DNA from: Chrysomallon squamiferum | Taxonomy: Eukaryota; Mollusca; Gastropoda; Neomphalida; Peltospiridae | DNA: 64,000 nt | NCBI GenBank assembly: GCA_012295275.1 | Contig: CM022679.1 | Coordinates: 24,272,002 to 24,336,001, forward strand | Direction: 5' to 3' | Part shown: positions 13,639 to 28,885 of the stretch, piece after piece | How positions within the stretch are numbered: position 1 is the stretch's first letter | Layout: each line of letters starts with the position of its first letter | Notes under the pieces: model-generated | The model's input: the letters and a program-made list of their open reading frames with translations, nothing else | Databases searched by the model: none | What the model was told of the DNA's origin: nothing | Position numbers and translations under genes: made by a program

Positions 13639-16600
13639 CAATAACACAACAATAACAATATTAAAAACCTTTTTGTTCTGTGTTCTCAGCAATCACTCTC
13701 TTTGCCTCCTGCACCACTCTTCTTGTCTCCTCCAGCTCTCTAAGGAGCACTTCCTCTGAAACTTCCATGTTTCGTCTGGTTTTACCTTGTGGTTTCCAGC
13801 CAGTTGATGAGTCATTAGACAGAGTGCTGTCATTGCCATCTTCAGACGAACAGCCATGCTGAAACAACAAACAGATATACACATTCTGAAAACTTTATTA
13901 TTAGTAAAGATTGGTTTCATGTTTCATAAAATATAAGACAGTTGAAATGAAATTTGAATTTATGGTGAATTTTTGTATTCCTTCAATCTTCTTAGGTCTA
14001 TGTATGTGTCTATGTAATTGCATGTTTACATGTTTATATATGTATGTGTGTTTGCATGTTTTTAACTATAAAGGAAACCTTCTTTTGTTGTTTCCTGTTT
14101 CATGAGTTGTTATCTGTAATGTTTTATGTTTTCAGTATGTTAATTTTGTACATGATAATCAGCTTTTTCTGATACAGATTTCTAGATCTCAGATAATTTT
14201 TCAAAATCAGAAATTTTGAACAAATTCCAAGTTATAAATTAATTTGTTAAAAGAGTTTATTTCTTATTAAAACTGATTTTTAAATTTAAAACTTACCCCA
14301 TCAGGTTTGTTCACATACATGCTAGAACCTGAAAAATTATATTAAATATATAAAAAAATAAATAAATAAACAATATTTTCACATAATCTGATAGATTATT
14401 AATCAATTGGTGGGTACATTTTGTGATTATTTAATTATTAATCAGATTTATTTAATAAATATAGATAGACAGATACAGATAATATCACACACACACACAC
14501 ACACAAACAGTTGTCTTAAGAAAATAATCTGTGAAAAATAATTGTTTTTTTTAATTATTAAAACATTAAAAATTGTTTCTAATACTACTACATTTGAAGA
14601 TAATTAATTATAAAATATATGTTTAACATTCATTTTAAACATATTATTATACAATCTCAAAATTTAATAAAAAATTTCAAAAATAAATATTCAGAAAATT
14701 TGTATCTGCTCATTCTTTTTAAAACAGAAAAAGGAATTTAACTCAAAAAAGATGTCCTCTACAGTTATTATAATGTTACAAAAAACTAAAAAAAAATTCT
14801 GTCAAAAACTAAATGTAAATCATTAAAAAAAACATGAAATTGTTATTGTGCTACAAACAGATTAACTTATTTTACAAGATAATATTAAAAATAAAAACAA
14901 TACAATAAATGCTTACTAACTTTAAACAAATATATAAATGTTAAATAATTAAGTGCTTTAATATTCATCAGAACATACAGAACAAAAGTGAAAAGCAAAC
15001 ATTGTACAAACTATATCAGAACACAGCATTAAAATGAGTAACTTTCAGTTATAATGTAACTCGTAATTCCTGCAATTATCAATCCTTCATGCATGTATTG
15101 TGTGTTCAGATCTCCAGGGACAGATCTAGAACAATTTACAGGGGTGGTTATTCTAACTAAAGTAGTTTAAAGTTAGGCAAAATATTTATTATATCCATAA
15201 ATATAAAAAAGTAGAAGGTAAGAAGTTTTTTTAATATGCATATACAATGTGGGGTTTTGTGAGGAGTGTACATGCATGTGTGTGTGTGTGCACTAGTATG
15301 AAAATAAGCAGAAAATTCACTGACATGGGTAGACACTTTAAAACAAATTAAAAACTAAACTGGTTTTCATTAATATCCTCAAACAGACCATGGGATCTGT
15401 ATTTGGTTTCATAACAATTACAAAATATTATGTCTCAAACATTCCATAGTTAAATCACTGTATTTATGACCTAATAAAACAGATTATTAACATACTTATT
15501 GGTCATTTACTGTTTATATCTACTTTGTACCACAAATGATTAGTTTTAATACATTCAGCTTTGGTTGGCTTAGGCATAATCAGGAATTATAGTTAACACA
15601 ATTTTACTTCCATGTTACTGTATTTCTTTGAGATCCTTTTTTTAAATCTTTGGTCACTGTTATCAGTGGTGGATCCAAAAGTTTAGAAAAGATAGTTCCA
15701 TAACTTTCAAGACAATATATATTTCATTATAAACAACAACAACCCTAGCAACAATAACAATAACAACAATAACATAAATCAATCCATCAATACAAAATGG
15801 GTATAGGATGTGCTGCAGTCTGTGTTATAAGAAATTATGAACTGTCATATTACAGTGCTGATATGACAGACTGTGATGAGAACATATAGTTATTATGCAA
15901 TGATTTTATTCACCCTCTGTGTGGGTTCCAAGTTCTGTGTGTTTCTTATTATCAGGTCCTATGTAGGAATCCATAGCAGGAGACAGCTGACTTTCTGGTG
16001 TTAGAAATAACAGAATCACTAACTTGCTATTAATGTAATTTTATGCCGTTACAATAGTAGTAGTTAGTGTAGCAGAAGTAATATATAATAACAAGTTAAT
16101 AATAATAATAATGATAATGAATTTTTTTTTTAAATTAGGATCAGTAATAACACAAGTTGCAGTATGGAATATTTTCATTAAAAAATGAGAATTTCCAGCA
16201 AATGGACATGAACTGGTGTCATGAAAAGCAACTGTAAATTTTATATCTCTACAACATCACAGAATGACCCAGAAAAACAATCTGAACAAATAGTTCATGA
16301 TCCCTACAATTTTTTAGTCATTTTTTTGTATTTATTTATCAAAACACTTTACAAAAACTATAAAATATTAATTTAAACATTTCAACATAAAAAGAAAAAT
16401 TTTAAATCCAGTTTGTTCAATTTAAGAAGTAAACTTGAGGTATCCTTAATTTTTTTGTTCTCTATATTTGATTTTTTAAATTATTCATTTAATTTAATAA
16501 TTTAACAATATATTGTTGTTTGAACTGTAAACTTTTTTGTTAAGTGTATTTGTTTTTCAAAAGTCTCATTTAGTTTAATAAAAGAAGAAAAAGCTAAATT

Positions 16601-19600
16601 ATATACCAATATACAGTTGTTTTAAATCTAAACTTTTTTCTTCAGCATATTTGTTTTTCAAGTTTCATTTCATTTAATTTAAAATAAGAAAAAAAAAATT
16701 ACATATCATTATGCTGTTGTTTGAACTCTGAACTTTGGGTTCAGTATATTTATTTTTCAAAACTCATTTACTTTATAAAAAAGAAAAGAATTTACGTTAT
16801 TATATGCTGTTGCTAGTATATAAAACCTTTTTGTTCAGTATATTTGTTTTTTCAAAAGTCTCTTTTAATTTAATAACAATAAAAATAAAATTTACTTACC
16901 AACATACTGTTGTTTGAACTCTAAACGTCGCTGCACAATGTCCTGATGTTGATGTGTCAACAGTGGAATGATGAAACGCCATAATGTCTTCTTTGACGGT
17001 GTGTCCAACATCACCTCCATCTCCTCCAACAGTGACCTGATGTCTCTAGAGGAAAAACAACAACAACAACAATAATGGTAGAAACAAGTAAATGATTGTC
17101 CAGTAATTCAGGAGGGTGGATATAATTAACAATAAATGTATTAAATAATTTAAATATCATGGGGAAGCTGATAAATAAAAAACAATTACATTAAATATTA
17201 AATTTGTTTGTTGTCATAAATATCAAAAGTGAGTTTTTTAAAAATTAACATGAATTTTTTTCTATTTTTTAAAAAATATTTTAAGCTTTGAATGTTATTA
17301 CCAAAGTCAGTGAAAACTGTAATAATAATGGACAATAGATGATTATAAGGAGAATGAGAATATTTGAAAATTTCTGTTTATTATGAGAAACTTTTGTAAT
17401 TTAAAAAAATAATAATAATAGTAATCATAACAATAAATAAAGAAAAAGTATTAATTTTAATGAGGTTGTTTTTTTTATATAATAATGTCATTGTGTACCT
17501 ATCATCATCATAAAGATAAAGCAGACGTTTTAAAAGTGACCTTTCCTCAGAGGTCAACAGGAAGTCTGACTGCTGCTGAAAGGAGGGAGATAACTCATGA
17601 TTTTCCCATTCAGTCTCATTAATATTTCCATCTGAAACAAAACAGTAATTTTAATTTCAGGATAAATAACCAGTTAGAAATCATAAATACTTAATGTACC
17701 ATTAGCTGTACACAAACCAAATACATTTTTTTTAATTTCATGTTAGTGTTATTTATTGTTGTTTTGGGTTTTTTTATATTTATTTTATTTTATTTTATTT
17801 TTTTAATTATTACTACATACGATAATAAAATACTTTAAAGGTTGCACAAATCCTTACACTTTTTTTATTTATATGATATTATCAGATTTTACTATTGTTT
17901 TATTTCAAATCATCAAATTTCTGAAGTTTTTTGTTAAAGAAATGAATCATTTTTGGTGATAATTTTATAGCAAATAATTAATCACACATTAATAACAGAT
18001 GATAATAAAATAAAGCTTGGCAGTAATTTGAAAACTTTCTTTTAAACTTTCTTTTAATTACAGAAATAAAATTTAACCTTACCTAAAAATCATAAATTTT
18101 GATATCAAATTAATATTTTTGCATTTTAAATATCTCAAAGCATGATACAGAATAAAGTACAAATGCAATTTTGAAAATCTTACTTTGCTGAAAATTGTTT
18201 CCATGCCTTTCTATTCTCACCACCTCTGAAATAGTTCAATGACAAAAATTATCATTTCTGTTTTTAAAAACATAACTGATTTCATTACATGAACCTTTTA
18301 CACACACACACACACAACACAAAACAAAACAAACACACACACACACACACACAAACACCAGCATATATTTCATCAACTAAAAATTTTAATTAGATTACAC
18401 TATAATGATTCCCCCTTGCTAATTCATATAAAAATATAAAGTGATTTCTGAAAATTGGTAATTATTCTCAAAACCCAGAGGAGAATCAGCCAATTTCATT
18501 GTAACACATTTTGTGGCACTAGATTACTTATAGTAAATTAATTAATTCATTTATTTATATATTATTACTTTTTTTTTTTTTTTTTTTTTTTTTTGAATTA
18601 TAATTTATTTCTTACCTGATTATCAAAAATATCCTTTTTAAAATTTCTGTCACATTATGTTCTACTGGGTCATGTAAACTGTTTAAAACTCTTGACTGAA
18701 ATTTCTGTCTTACTGAGACACACAGCTATACTGTTATACTAAAAAAAAATAGTGTTTTACTCACCTAGAAGTACATGCTGAGGCAGATCTATTCTGTGTA
18801 GACAATACTCCTGGTGCTGGATTGGAAGTTTTGTCATTATAAACATCCACAGTGTTTTCTTGGAAGGTGTGTCTAGTACAGCTGATACATCAGTGTACAG
18901 CTCAACAATGTCACTGCAGTACGATTCAGTGAATGAATGAGAAAAACATAAATTGATAATAAAAGTGACTAAATGAATAAAAGAATGAAAAATACAAAAA
19001 TTAATGATTAACTGACTAAATGAATAAATAAATGAAAAATAGATAAATTCATGATTAATTGACTAATTCAATTAATGACATTCCTTTCAAAGGAAAGGTG
19101 CATTTAGAAAATAGCTTACTGCTAACTGAAAAAGAAATGTAGCTCATAGGATGGCAACAGTAGATTTTCTCTGTAATCAGTTGAATCTGTAAATGAAATA
19201 CTTCTTTTCTCCTTCGTCATTTATATATATAAAAAAACATTAGTCTTGTTTAATGGATAGAATTCTTATAAACAGCATTTACTGCCTTTCAACTTCTGTT
19301 TCATTTATCAGATTATTACTATAATCATTATTTCAGTCATATTTATCCATTACAGTTCTATTCATTTCAACGACTGTAAAACAACAAATGATTTTCATGG
19401 CACTGACATGACCCCTACAGGCTTTTATTATTATATAGCATAATTGTAGCTGCTTCCAAATTCAGAAAGAAGATCTCACCAAGGACTGTTTAAGAGGCAT
19501 CAGGGGTGACACTTACCTGGTTACTTCATATGTCAACAAGGCTCTTTTCAGTTGTGATCTTTCTTTTGGTGTAAGCAAAAAATTAATCTGGAAGAAAAAT

Positions 19601-20657
19601 TTTATGCAGTAAGATAACAGAAGCGCACAAACGCACAACACAGTTTTTGGAAAGCATACAAGTGGATATATAAAACAATATAAATACACTTCATGATACT
19701 GTTGTTCAATAATGTATAACTAACTTTACTTTGAAAGTTTCTCTATAATAATGTTAATTATAAAAATAAATATGCAACATAAATTCTGCAGTGAGTCTGT
19801 TTTTAAGTAATGTGATTGTGACATATTTATGTGACTTCAAGCTAACTCTGTATCTATTTATAATGTATGAATACAGTACACATAAAAGTCACCATTTTTT
19901 TAATAATTGTATACCAATGTACATCTTAAAATAATGTGAGATTCATATTGCTGAATAAGTATAAAGGTCTGAATTTGTTATTTATTCAGTGATGAAAGTT
20001 TTTGTTTCTTACTCTCTGGTTAAAGGTTCTTCCATCTTTGTCAACCAAATGTTGTTGAGTCAACCACTCAGTGGACATGTGACTTGATGAGTCAGAATCA
20101 GAGGAGAGTGACTCGTCACTCACTGCAGGAGCTGAGAACAAAGTGTCAGTTTATTTATCATCATCATCATCATCATCATCATTATTATTATTATTATTGT
20201 GATTTGAATGCACAAAAAAGAAAGGAATATTCTTGATATTACCAAAGAATTATATTATTATTATCACACTTTATTATTAGCAAAGATCTGTCTCAATGAA
20301 AATGAAGAACAATCATTTAAATATACAAAACATATTTTAGTTACATTTTCATATGACCAGATGTAATCTACTACATTTCTTCTTTTTTTCAAAATTGTAA
20401 TTATTGTGAAAAGAAGAATAAAAATAAAATAAATTATAAAAAGTTTAAAATTAAAAATACTTACTTATTCCTCCATTATATCTGAGAATTTCAATGGTAG
20501 GAGCAGTTCCACTGTCCTGGAGTAGTTGAATCAATCTACCATGACCACACCGCCTTAAGTAAGTAAATAAATAAATAAATAAACAAATAAACAAATAAAC
20601 AAACAAATAAAGAAAGAAGTAAAGAAATCTATATACAATCAAACATTTTTCATTTTA

Positions 20658-20699
<42 letters not shown>

Positions 20700-20882
20700 C
20701 ATAATGTATATACATCATAATCATCACAATTATTGCTGAAATTTAAGTTACTAGTACACATTAAACATTAATATTATTACCTTAAATTTATTATTAATAC
20801 TATTATTATTATTACTACTAGTATTATTGTTATTATTATTATAATTATTATTATTATTTCATTATTATCATCACTGTTATTG

Positions 20883-20922
<40 letters not shown>

Positions 20923-22825
20923 TATTATTAATGACAGCTAATTCAGTTTATATTTCAGACATAATTTACCTCACGTCAATTCCGTTCAGTTTCATGATGT
21001 AGTCTTTTGGCTGAAGACCTGCACGTTCTGCTGGGCCACCAACATCTACAGACTCAATGTATGCAGGGTTACTTCCCTTTATCACAAAACCAAAGCTGCC
21101 GTCATCTCGTAAAATTTGAACAACTCTGCAAAAAAGAAACAAATATTTTTGGAATCTGAATATCTATGATTTTTTTTTTCTATAAGATATTCTGTTTGGA
21201 TTTGTTTTCTTGGTATTTTAGCTTTCTTTTCATTTCATCATTGTTTTCTCTGTATATATTTATCTTTTATTATTTATTTATTTATTTATTTTTTTTTTTT
21301 GTTTGTTTCTCATCTAATGCTATATGTATCAAGATTGCCTCCAGCTTTGTAAAAAATGCCAAATACTGCTTAGTTCAAATTAAATGGCTGCCTTGTTAGA
21401 AGAATATGATATAAATTCACTAAAAGGACATTTAAAGAAAATTGATGACAAATCATAGCTTACTTCAGTGATTCCCTAACTTTTAACCAGTAAAGAATTA
21501 TTCAATGGACTCTAGACTTTTGAAAAATCTCTCTACTTACTAAGCCAGCCTTAATATTTAGATCAAATCAATTTTCTCAGTTTCTCAGATGACAGAAACA
21601 TGTAACTGATTAAGCAGTCAAAAAATAATATTAATTTATGAAAGTTTATCTTTATCAGCCATATTACACTTTTCACATTGCAGTTTCTTGAAATTTTACA
21701 TTTAGCTCACAGACCCCACACCATCCCAACAATAATACATTTAAGAACCTCTATGGTTCTATAGATGACCACAGGATGGGAACTGCCTGCTTAGATCAAT
21801 GATTTACCCCATTCTAACACTGACTCTTACCTTGTTTGTCCAGGTTTGTTAGTGGCAGCAGCAGATACACTGGACAGACTGGACGCAGTGGACATATTCT
21901 TTGTTCTGGTCAGCTGGTCAAACTGGACTCGGTGGTGTGGAGGGACAAATGGCCTAAAGCAATTCATGAAATTGTTTATCTAATGTTACATACAAAAAAT
22001 TAATTAATTTTATTTTTTATTTAATTAATTAATTTTTATTTATTTGTTTATTTGTTTGTTTATTTGTTTGTTTGTTTTTTTTTTGTTTCATTTTATTTTT
22101 TATTCATTTGTTTATTTGTTCATTCATTCACTGGTCTATTTGTTTCTTTATTATAACTTTTATATATGAAAAATACATTACAAAATATATAATTTGTTTT
22201 TTTTGGTGCTATTTTGTTTGCTTTTTTTTAAAATCTGTGTTTGTTTTTGAGTGTGTGTTTTTTGTTTGATTTTGATTTTCAGTTTTCAAAGATTTCACTA
22301 AATTTAGTTTTCAGCTTGTTAATGAAAGATTTTATCTCAAAATAATAATTGGGTCACAAATATTAGTAGACCACACACATTTACCTGCCTAATTATTCAC
22401 TGAATGTTTATTTCATAGAAAGACATTTCCATAGATTATTTAGTAATAGATAAATATATATATATATATAAAAACAAAAAAGAATATTGTTAACAACAGA
22501 ATTTAAATGTTTAAAACCTAATCTGTTTGAGCAGACGTCTCTGGTGTGGGGTTCTCAAAACCACCGCCAGGGCTTCACAGAAAACATTAATGTCTCTGTC
22601 TTCTGCATACTGCTTCAGTATCCCAACAATAGCCATTTTCTTCTCATAGTCATCTCCCAGAATTACATTCATCTGAAAAAGAGTAAATTAATAATAATTA
22701 AATGAAACGTAAAATTTAATGTTTTCTGAACTAGAAAAAGTAAAGAGGGAAAGGGTTTTTTTGTTGTTGTTGTTGTTGTTTTTTGTTGTACATGCATGAA
22801 ACAGGATTGCTTTATAATTTGTTTG

Positions 22826-22892
<67 letters not shown>

Positions 22893-24597
22893 TGTTATTG
22901 GTATTGGTATTATTGTTATTATTGTTGATGTTGTTATCATAATATACAGTTCTAGTTTTTGTTTCTTATTAGTAATAGACTTCTAAATAATTCATTATTG
23001 ACAGACATTTTCTAATAATCAGAATATAATCTCCTATTTTTAATATAGAAAGTACATCAATGCACAATAACACATCAGATGTGGAGCAGAGGCTAGAACT
23101 GGAGATATAAAAACCTAAAACCAAAAAACATTATAATCTTTGAAGTGTTGTTAAACAAATAATCATGCAATACAAGTACAAAAATCTGCCTTTTTTTTTT
23201 TTTTTGTTTTGTTTTTGTTTGTTTGTTTGTTAGTTATTGTTGTTTTTTTTTGGGGGGGGGTTTCATTCTTTTCTAAATAAAAATTGCTGTCATTACTATT
23301 TAAAGGCCAAGCCCTTCTCAGTTAAAAGTTCACTACAGACTCAAAGTGTAACTTAGGTTTTGAAAGGTGTTAATTCAACAGTAAAATAAATGAATTCTCT
23401 CAACAAAGAAGGTAGATATAACTTACAAACAAGCCAGTCAGTTTAGCAAAACAGAACAGCTTCATGAAAAATTTAGAACTCTTCAATTAGAATCAAAGAA
23501 GTTGAATGAACTGGAGAGCTAATTAACTGGAGACTTCCAATGAAATTTTCATCTCTTATTTATATTTTATGCCTGTCTTCAAATAAAATTAACGCAAGTT
23601 GTTTTTACCTTTATTTTTAACCAGTTTATTTGATGTAGTGGTTAAACTTTCAGTCTTAATGCAGTTCAAATTCTGTTCAAGTTATGCAGTTCAGATTCTG
23701 GTGTAGGCTCAGAAACAGAGTTATATGCTTGAATACACAAACTGTTAAACCCTTTCTAACAAATGAGTGCAAATGTGAAAATTTGTTTCCCTTGACCAAA
23801 AAATGCAGAGTGTGAATATGTTCAGTTTACAAAAAAAATACAATGTTTTGCATGTTAATGTGTATTTCAAGTAATTATTTCATTATTATATTATTTTCTC
23901 AAAATATATTACATACTTACATGCATGGCTATATTTGTATATGCATGAGCATATGTTTAATTATGTATCATATAACCTCAAATGTTTAAAATATAAATAA
24001 AATAGCATTAATAATGGTGAAGATAATAATTATAATAGTATCCATGAGAAGGTTAAAACAACAACACCAATTATAAATGCAACATAACAAATTATTTAAT
24101 TTAGAATAGAAATCATTTCACATTTAATTTCTTGTCTGAAATTTAAAACATAGCTATAAATTCATGTATTTTCTCCTCAATACAAATTTAAGGATATTTA
24201 TGACCATATTTTTCAATATGTAGTTATGCGCTATTAGGATGTGAGATAAATAAAACCCAGGCTGTCAATAACACGAATATGTTCTGCTGTTTAGTGACAG
24301 CTGTTCTCCAAAAGCTGCAGAATATTTGAGTCAATATCCACACAGTCAAATGAATGAAATCAAAGTAGATAATTTGTGTACTAAAGTGTTTGTTTTGTTC
24401 TTACTCTTCTATTTGGATCTCCCTCTCTCTCTCTTTCTCTTTTGTTCTCAGTCTTTTTCTCTTTCTACCCAGTTTTCTCAATCTTATTTTATATATATAT
24501 ATATACTATTTATATTTTTATATTAAAAAAAAAAATGGTATCAGTTTTATCTGCATATCTTTCAAACTTTCTTTTTTTCTAAATCTTTCTCAATCTT

Positions 24598-24637
<40 letters not shown>

Positions 24638-25498
24638 TTTCTTTTTCTCTGTGTTGGAATGTAATCAACATGTCTATGATTGAACATGTATAAATAATCC
24701 CATTTTAAAAACCCAGTCATTTATTATGACATGACTACAGCAGAAATGAAGTATACCAATCAAATATAGTAACACTAAAACACAAAAAAAATTAATATTC
24801 AAACTAAACTTTTTATCTTCACATTACCATATCACAACACATACTATTTTCAATGAACTGCTAATGTTATTTAATGAAAATGGTACTTTGAAACTATTGC
24901 AAACCATACTGTGTAAAAATTGAGTGTATAATGAATAGCTTTACAGTAGTATGATGTCTGTAACACAGATAATGAAATCAGTGTGAAGCTTGTTCATTCT
25001 TACTGACAACACCTGCAGACACACACAATCACTTTTCCATACCTATCAGTACTTGTGTGTGTTCTACAGTCAGTAGTTAGTGTTAGATGGAGATTCTGTT
25101 TCATTATGATGTTATTTTAGTGTGTGTATATCTTAGGTATATATGTGAATGAGTGTGTGGCATATGTTTTAATGGGTTTGAATGTGTATTTCATTTGGAT
25201 TTGTGTATGTGTGGTCTATGTTTGTACCTCTCTTTGCACATGTAAACACAAACAAACATACATACATGTATATATGTGTGTGTATTTGTGTCTTGTTTTT
25301 TAGTGCTAAACATTAATTGTTATTATGTTCATACTTGGGGGTTTTTGTTTTATAATCTAAATATTATAGCTATTTATAAATTCAATACTTTTTATTTTTT
25401 ATGACTGTTTTCTCTGTAATATCTATTTGTGTTATCATTAACTTTATTGTTTTATTTTCAAAAAAAACCAAACACCAAATGTGTTGTGTGTGTGTTTT

Positions 25499-25563
<65 letters not shown>

Positions 25564-27373
25564 CTGGATTTGTAGCAATAAACAAATAAATACTACAAAC
25601 TTCCTGACTCCAGTAAGTATTACAGAATCAACATGTGATATGCATGAAATAAATAATAAATCAGTTTGTTTTCCTCTGAGAGCCTGCAGTGTGTATTACA
25701 CTGTGAACTGGGTGAAATAAACAGTGAGATAATTAAAGCCTGCTCCTAGCACCCATACACATGTCACTACCGTAAGTGATGTATTGTCCGAAACAGCAAG
25801 TTGTCTGAATCAACACAGACAGATAACCAAACCAAGATAGAATCTTGTTTTGAGCTGTTGTTTTAGTTTTAGTTTTCTTCTTGTTTTTCTTCTTATGAAA
25901 ATGTTCTTGTTAAAAGGGACTGCCTGTCAGTCCAGATGTTAATTTGGGAAACTTTAAAACTCTGAAGTTAAAGTTGATGTTAAGAATGTAACTTGATTAC
26001 TAGTGTTGGTGTAACGGCAGAATTTAAACTGAATGGTATTATTGTTGGAAAAGCAGAACTAAAATTTTTTTTTTGGAACAGAATAATTTAATCTGAATGG
26101 TATTGAAGGTTGGAAAAGGAAAAAAAAAAACTGAATGAGTTTAGACTGTGGATGTTTAGTTAAAAAGAAGAAATATCTTATTTAATAATGGACTCAACAC
26201 ATTTTTAATTAAACTAAAGTGTTATTACAGCCACTGCTAAACATCACAGAGGTATCAGAAAAACGCCATTCAAAATGCTGCCATTCAAGCAGATGTTCTT
26301 TTGCAGTTAGCAGTAATGGATTTTTCATCAGTGCCATCTCATAAACAGAGATGCATATACCACAGCCTTTGACAAAACTGCTGGAGGGTGCTCACTTAGA
26401 AGGAATATGGTGTGAAAACAGCACTGAGGAGCTTTAATCCTGGATCCAGCTATTGCTCAGCTCTACTACAAAGCATCAAACTGTTATAATAATAACAGTG
26501 CCTTTAACCCAGATGTTAGTGTGTAAAACATTCCCAATTTGTTTCTGAAATGCGAGTAATTTTTTCAGCACAGGTCACAAATCTAAATTTAGATTGTTTC
26601 CAACATATATATGTTGTTAAACCTGCAACTTGATGCACAACAAATAGAAAAGGGAAAAAAAAAAGGAAAAGGAAACAGCAGTTTGTGAAGTTTAGAGGAG
26701 TTTGAAAAACTGTCAGATCTGCAGGTAGTAGGTATAAAAACATCCACAGGAAAATTATTTGGAACAGCTGCTGTTGTTTGGTACACATCTAAAAATACTT
26801 GCAGTGATTAAAGGAGGAAGAACAGGAAGAGAAAACAAAGGTAAGAAGCCTATTTGTGTTTTTTATATATATTTTTAAAATTTGATGTAAAATGGTAGTA
26901 TATTTTCTTTCATAAAAATAGTAATAAAAGTTCTTTCTATGAAACTCAAAATATTCATTCTCAAAAAACCACTACCATAGTTAATTTTCTTTTTGAAAAT
27001 AGTTGTAAATTTCACTCAAAATTTTTGTTTTTAAATTGTCATACTTAAAAAACACTAGTAAATATTCTTTTTTTTTTTTAAATTTAGTAAATTTTCATTC
27101 TTATAAAAAAGAAAAAAATACATTAGTCAATTTTGTACTTTAAAAAAAAGTAATAAATTTTGAATCTTAAAAACAATTGCTTATTTTTCATTATTTAAAA
27201 ATTTTTATGTTTTCTTTCTCTATCTTTCTTTATTTCTATAATTTTCTGCATTTTTTTTATTTTTCACACTTAATTTTATGAGTTTCCAAATTTTTTGTTT
27301 GCTTTAATATTTTTCTTAATATTCTTTATCCTTTATTATTATTATTATTATTATTATTATGATTATGATTATG

Positions 27374-27427
<54 letters not shown>

Positions 27428-27548
27428 TCTGTATTTTTTATATGTAACTTCTTTCCTTTTAATTTACTTCAATTATTTACTCATATATTTATATTCATTT
27501 ATTCATAATTTATACTAAATTTTCAAACCAGTTAAAAAGGAATATTAA

Positions 27549-27604
<56 letters not shown>

Positions 27605-27940
27605 TAATAATTAATAAGAATAGTATTAACAACAACAAAAGCAACATTAATACAAATTAGATACTAAAATAATTTTAAAAATAATAATAAAAAATAATTT
27701 CAGAATACTTCTAAATTTAAAAGATAGTTTTACCTTGTCATGTAATTCCCTGGCCCGCTGAATTCTGGGAACTGCTGGAACTTTTTTGGGTAGAGATTTA
27801 CTTATTTGAATCATATTTGTTGCTCGACCAATGGGAATTGTCAACAGAGAAAGATGACTTAGTTTCTGTAATTTCCCAACATCATGTAAACTGAATGTTG
27901 GCCTTCCATTTATTTCCAGAATCACATCCCCTAGAGAAAG

Positions 27941-27973
<33 letters not shown>

Positions 27974-28764
27974 GAAACAATAATAATCATAATAATCATA
28001 AATTTAATGGCAGTGGTGAAGTAGCAGTAGCAGTAGTAGTAGTAGCAGAAGCAGTAGTAGTAGTGGTGTTTGTGGTAATGGTGTTTTGGTAATGGCAGTG
28101 GAATTAATAATAGTAATAAAAGTAGAGGGGGTGTTGTTATAGTGATGGTAGTTGTAGTAGTGGTGGTATTGGTGATGATGGTAGTAGTAGTTGTAGTAAA
28201 GGTAGTATTAGGAGCAGCTTTAAAACACATGAAAAGTTAATAATAATAATAATTCATATTCAATTTATTAATTTCAGTTTTAAATTATATTAAATTATTA
28301 TTATGTACATTCTTTAAAAAAATGACACAAACACAGAACTGTAAAAATATTTGTCTAATTTTTTTATATCAGTCACAAAACAAACAAACAAAGCAAATAA
28401 TTTGTTGTTTAACAACATGTTTTAATCAGCTGTCAGTTTTCTACCTGCTTCCCCAATACATCTGATATTATCAACATATTATGCCATAGCCATGCCGAAA
28501 ATATGACAAACATTCCATCATATCATGCACAACTATTTATTTGCATATGAATTATGGTAATAATCCAGTATTGATTCTGGCTTTCCATTACTATTAAACA
28601 TCATGAGTGGTGTTTATATTATTCATGCTCTACAACATGTGTTAAACAGAAACAGCATGGTGAACCAGGTAAATTCATTCAGTGATGTCAGAATGTAGAA
28701 GAGATATAGAACTTGTTTTAGTTATGAAATATTAAATTAGATGACATTTCAAGTGTATATGTGT

Positions 28765-28827
<63 letters not shown>

Positions 28828-28839
28828 GTCTTTGTGTGT

Positions 28840-28885
<46 letters not shown>

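Larger units (their letters stand above)
22673..27733 (-). other. Long intron of the delphilin-like gene, no nested gene seen
   Basis: Five kilobases between the exon ending PDZ2 and HHD1. In vertebrate delphilin no extra domain lies here. No open frame with family resemblance or paired splice sites was found on either strand. Confidence 0.6.
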
